Shown here piece by piece: positions 62,360-64,000 of a stretch of DNA of 64,000 bases. Each line of letters opens with the position of its first letter. The first letter of the stretch is position 1. This DNA is from Maricaulis maris MCS10. Its GTDB lineage: Bacteria > Pseudomonadota > Alphaproteobacteria > Caulobacterales > Maricaulaceae. The notes beneath the pieces are model-generated. The model made no database searches. It was not told the DNA's origin and was given only the letters and a program-made list of their open reading frames with translations. The stretch is taken from NCBI RefSeq assembly GCF_000014745.1, contig NC_008347.1, positions 930,001 through 994,000 on the forward strand. The letters are read 5' to 3'. Both the position numbers and the translations under genes were made by a program.

Positions 62360-62531
62360 CCGCTGAGTCTCGCGACTCGTCGGCACTTCAAACATTTCCA
62401 CCGTCATCCCCGGCTTGCCCGGGAGGGCAGCCCTTCAGTCGAAGGGCTAGCACGGCTCCCGCGGGCCGCTGCTGGGCGGCGATTGTTGAATGTCGGTGTG
62501 GGTATTCGAAGGCTGCGCCTCGCGCAGACCT

Positions 62532-62659
62532 GCCCTTACATCGCTTGTCAGCCAGCGCGCCAGACGCGATTTGCGAGGTCAAGGGCGCGAAGCGCCGCTG
62601 CGCGGTTACACCCTTGAGCTCGCAAATCGCGTCTGGCCATCTCTCGGCAAGCGATGAAT
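62532..62659 (+). repeat. 130-bp palindromic element with variable arms, copy D
   Basis: Arms GCCAGACGCGATTTGCGAG (62557-62575) and its exact complement (62617-62635), a sequence unrelated to that of A-C beyond the first bases. The core is 41 bp with forward orientation as in copy A. The left flank has CATCGCTTGTCAGCCAGC. Confidence 0.9.
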
Positions 62660-62704
62660 GGGGACGTGGGCGCTGGCGCGCCGTTTCTTGGCTGCAGGTA
62701 CATG

Positions 62705-62825
62705 TCGTCATCCCTGATGGACGCCCGGCGCAGGCCGGGCGAAAGTCAGGGACCTGGCTGGTAGCGACCACTTAGGTCCCTGCCCTGCGTCCGGCCTTCG
62801 CCGGACATCCGGCAGGGATGACAAG
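62705..62825. repeat. Bipartite REP/BIME-like double hairpin, copy 9
   Basis: GTCATCCCTGATGGACGCCC to GGCAGGGATGACAAG. In the right half the outer stem reads CCCTGCC/GGCAGGG, a compensatory change relative to copy 8. Confidence 0.88.
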
Positions 62826-62875
62826 GAAACGTGGTGCGGCCCGTTCCTCCCCACGCGTTGGGGAAAGGGAGCCGT

Positions 62876-64000
62876 CTAACCCTTCGGCTTGCGCTTCAGC
62901 GTGGCGCCCTTCTCGAACGGTTTTCCGCCATCCTTCTTGAAGCCGGGCTTCTTGCCGGCGGGCTTGTCATAGCCGCCGCCCTTTTTCTTGAAGCCACCGG
63001 CGGCCGGTTTGCGCTTGCGGGCCCAGGAGCTGTCCTCGCCCTTGTCGGGGCGGGCATTGGGATTGGTCAGGTCGCCAGCGGGGCGAGCCTTGGCGGCCGG
63101 GCGGTCGTCGCTCGAGGATGTTGGCTTGTCGGCACGGGGACGGCGCGGCTTGTCGTCCTTTTTCCAATCGGACTTGTCGGCCCGGGGCTTTTTCTCCCAG
63201 GGTTTCTCATCGCCACCAACCGGGCTTTCGGCGCGGTCATAGTCCGGCTTTGGCTTGCCCTTGTAGGGACGGTCGCCATCGGCGGCCTTGCCATAGGGTT
63301 TCTTGTCGCCGAATGATTTCTTCTCGTACGGCTTCTTGTCGCCATAAGGCTTCTTGTCGCCATAGGGCTTTTTGTCGCCGAACGGTTTCTTGTCACCGTA
63401 GGGCTTCTTCTCATACGGCTTTTTCTCGTAGCGCGGCTTGTCGCCAGAGCTTTCACCCTCGCGTTCGCGCTGGTCGTGCGGCTTGCGGTCCTCATAGGAG
63501 CGCGGGGCGCTGTCATCGCGATTGCGGCTGACCGGATAGCCGTCACTGTCGGTCTCGCGATGGCGCGACTTCTCGCGGTGACGCATTTTCGGCGTGCGGG
63601 CATCGGTCGGGCCGTCATTGGGACCGGCGCGTTCCATCTGCGAGCCGTCATCCGGGCTGACGCGGATATTGTTCTCGCCGCCGCCATTCTCGGCCAGCGC
63701 CTTGGCGAAGCGGTCGGCATGTTCGGCGTCGATCTCGAAACGGGTTTCGGTCTCGCCGATCTGGATCGAGCCGATCTCGCGCTTGGTGACATGTCCCAGG
63801 CGGCAGATCAGCGGCAGCAGCCAGCGCGGCTCGGCCTTGGCCTTGCGACCGGCCGACAGGCGGAACCAGACACTGGCCTTGAAGTTCTCGCGCGGCTTGC
63901 GCTCGGGACGGTCATTCTGTGCTGCCGGGCCGGACAGAAGGTCCTCGGCCGAGGGCAGGGTCGCCAGGCGGGCGCGCAGGAAGGCGGCGGCCAGTTGCTC
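62876..64000 (-). CDS. DEAD-box RNA helicase, C-terminal part with DbpA-like domain (partial)
   Basis: The frame is open to the window edge, so the helicase core lies outside. Visible first is a linker, then a DbpA-type RNA-binding domain (SVWFRLSAGRKAKAEPRWLL, PLICRLGHVTKREIGSIQIG, ETRFEIDAEHADRFAKAL). After it comes a roughly 250-residue basic tail with many KKPYGDKKPFG units encoded by 18-bp repeats (about 63296-63430) and a terminal Lys/Gly-rich stretch. Such tails bind RNA non-specifically; ribosome assembly or cold adaptation is likely. Confidence 0.85.
   Translation of the reverse strand, partial: EQLAAAFLRARLATLPSAEDLLSGPAAQNDRPERKPRENFKASVWFRLSAGRKAKAEPRWLLPLICRLGHVTKREIGSIQIGETETRFEIDAEHADRFAKALAENGGGENNIRVSPDDGSQMERAGPNDGPTDARTPKMRHREKSRHRETDSDGYPVSRNRDDSAPRSYEDRKPHDQREREGESSGDKPRYEKKPYEKKPYGDKKPFGDKKPYGDKKPYGDKKPYEKKSFGDKKPYGKAADGDRPYKGKPKPDYDRAESPVGGDEKPWEKKPRADKSDWKKDDKPRRPRADKPTSSSDDRPAAKARPAGDLTNPNARPDKGEDSSWARKRKPAAGGFKKKGGGYDKPAGKKPGFKKDGGKPFEKGATLKRKPKG

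Overview
The window is high-GC, densely coded chromosomal DNA with no plasmid, phage or intact IS module. It most likely comes from a marine, prosthecate-type alphaproteobacterium close to Maricaulis/Hyphomonadaceae. That placement is an inference from gene content: xseB-csaA-ispA-dxs-tlyA linkage, DUF2336, DUF6456 and DUF5330 proteins, a DivJ/PleC-type histidine kinase, S-layer-free envelope genes and a large TonB/ExbB/ExbD/TPR cluster. No database search was possible.

Layout. 1-4.1 kb: a signal peptidase I-like protein lacking the usual catalytic lysine, an SDR, a membrane-bound AraC regulator and a DUF4386 membrane protein. 4.1-9.8 kb: a SET-domain protein, a histone-deacetylase-fold enzyme, a histidine phosphatase, then xseB, csaA, ispA and dxs (isoprenoid precursors). 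9.8-13.8 kb: a usp-sulP block on the minus strand, bounded on both sides by copies of one repeat, sits between dxs and tlyA. 13.8-18.1 kb: two glycine-zipper envelope proteins sharing an 18-bp upstream motif, then aroC and a J-domain protein. 18.7-22.5 kb: pdxH, DUF1499, an MBL hydrolase and an ATP-grasp-like protein. 22.6-28.7 kb: an oligopeptide ABC importer (permeases, then the binding protein) split by a repeat-rich stretch carrying two paralogous exported proteins, a decayed 3' gene end and an AT-rich small ORF. 28.8-32.5 kb: DUF3667, sppA and two tRNA genes. 33.0-41.4 kb: a TonB energising operon (DUF3450, long ExbB, ExbB, two ExbD, TonB, TPR) followed by a second TPR and TonB pair. 42.1-47.9 kb: an S9 peptidase lipoprotein, msrB, an MFS exporter, a DoxX-like protein and DUF2336. 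48.9-56.6 kb: a ten-gene Mrp-type cation/proton antiporter operon in the order E-F-G-(A C-terminal part)-B-C-D-D-X-D. 56.8-64 kb: a DnaA domain IV-only protein with a DUF6456 partner, sufE, DUF5330, an unknown exported protein, a sensor kinase and the 3' part of a DEAD-box helicase gene.

The most unusual content is non-coding. (1) Four roughly 130-bp palindromic elements at 18192, 18493, 24780 and 62532 have 19-bp perfect arms whose sequence differs between copies but stays perfectly complementary within each copy; their 43-bp core lies in either orientation relative to the outer ends. (2) About nine bipartite roughly 120-bp REP/BIME-like double hairpins sit between genes. Both small GIY-YIG nuclease genes in the window are tightly flanked by them (5 to 28 bp away), which suggests a nuclease-palindrome partnership comparable to RAYT/REP. 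Both are proposals drawn from the sequence alone.
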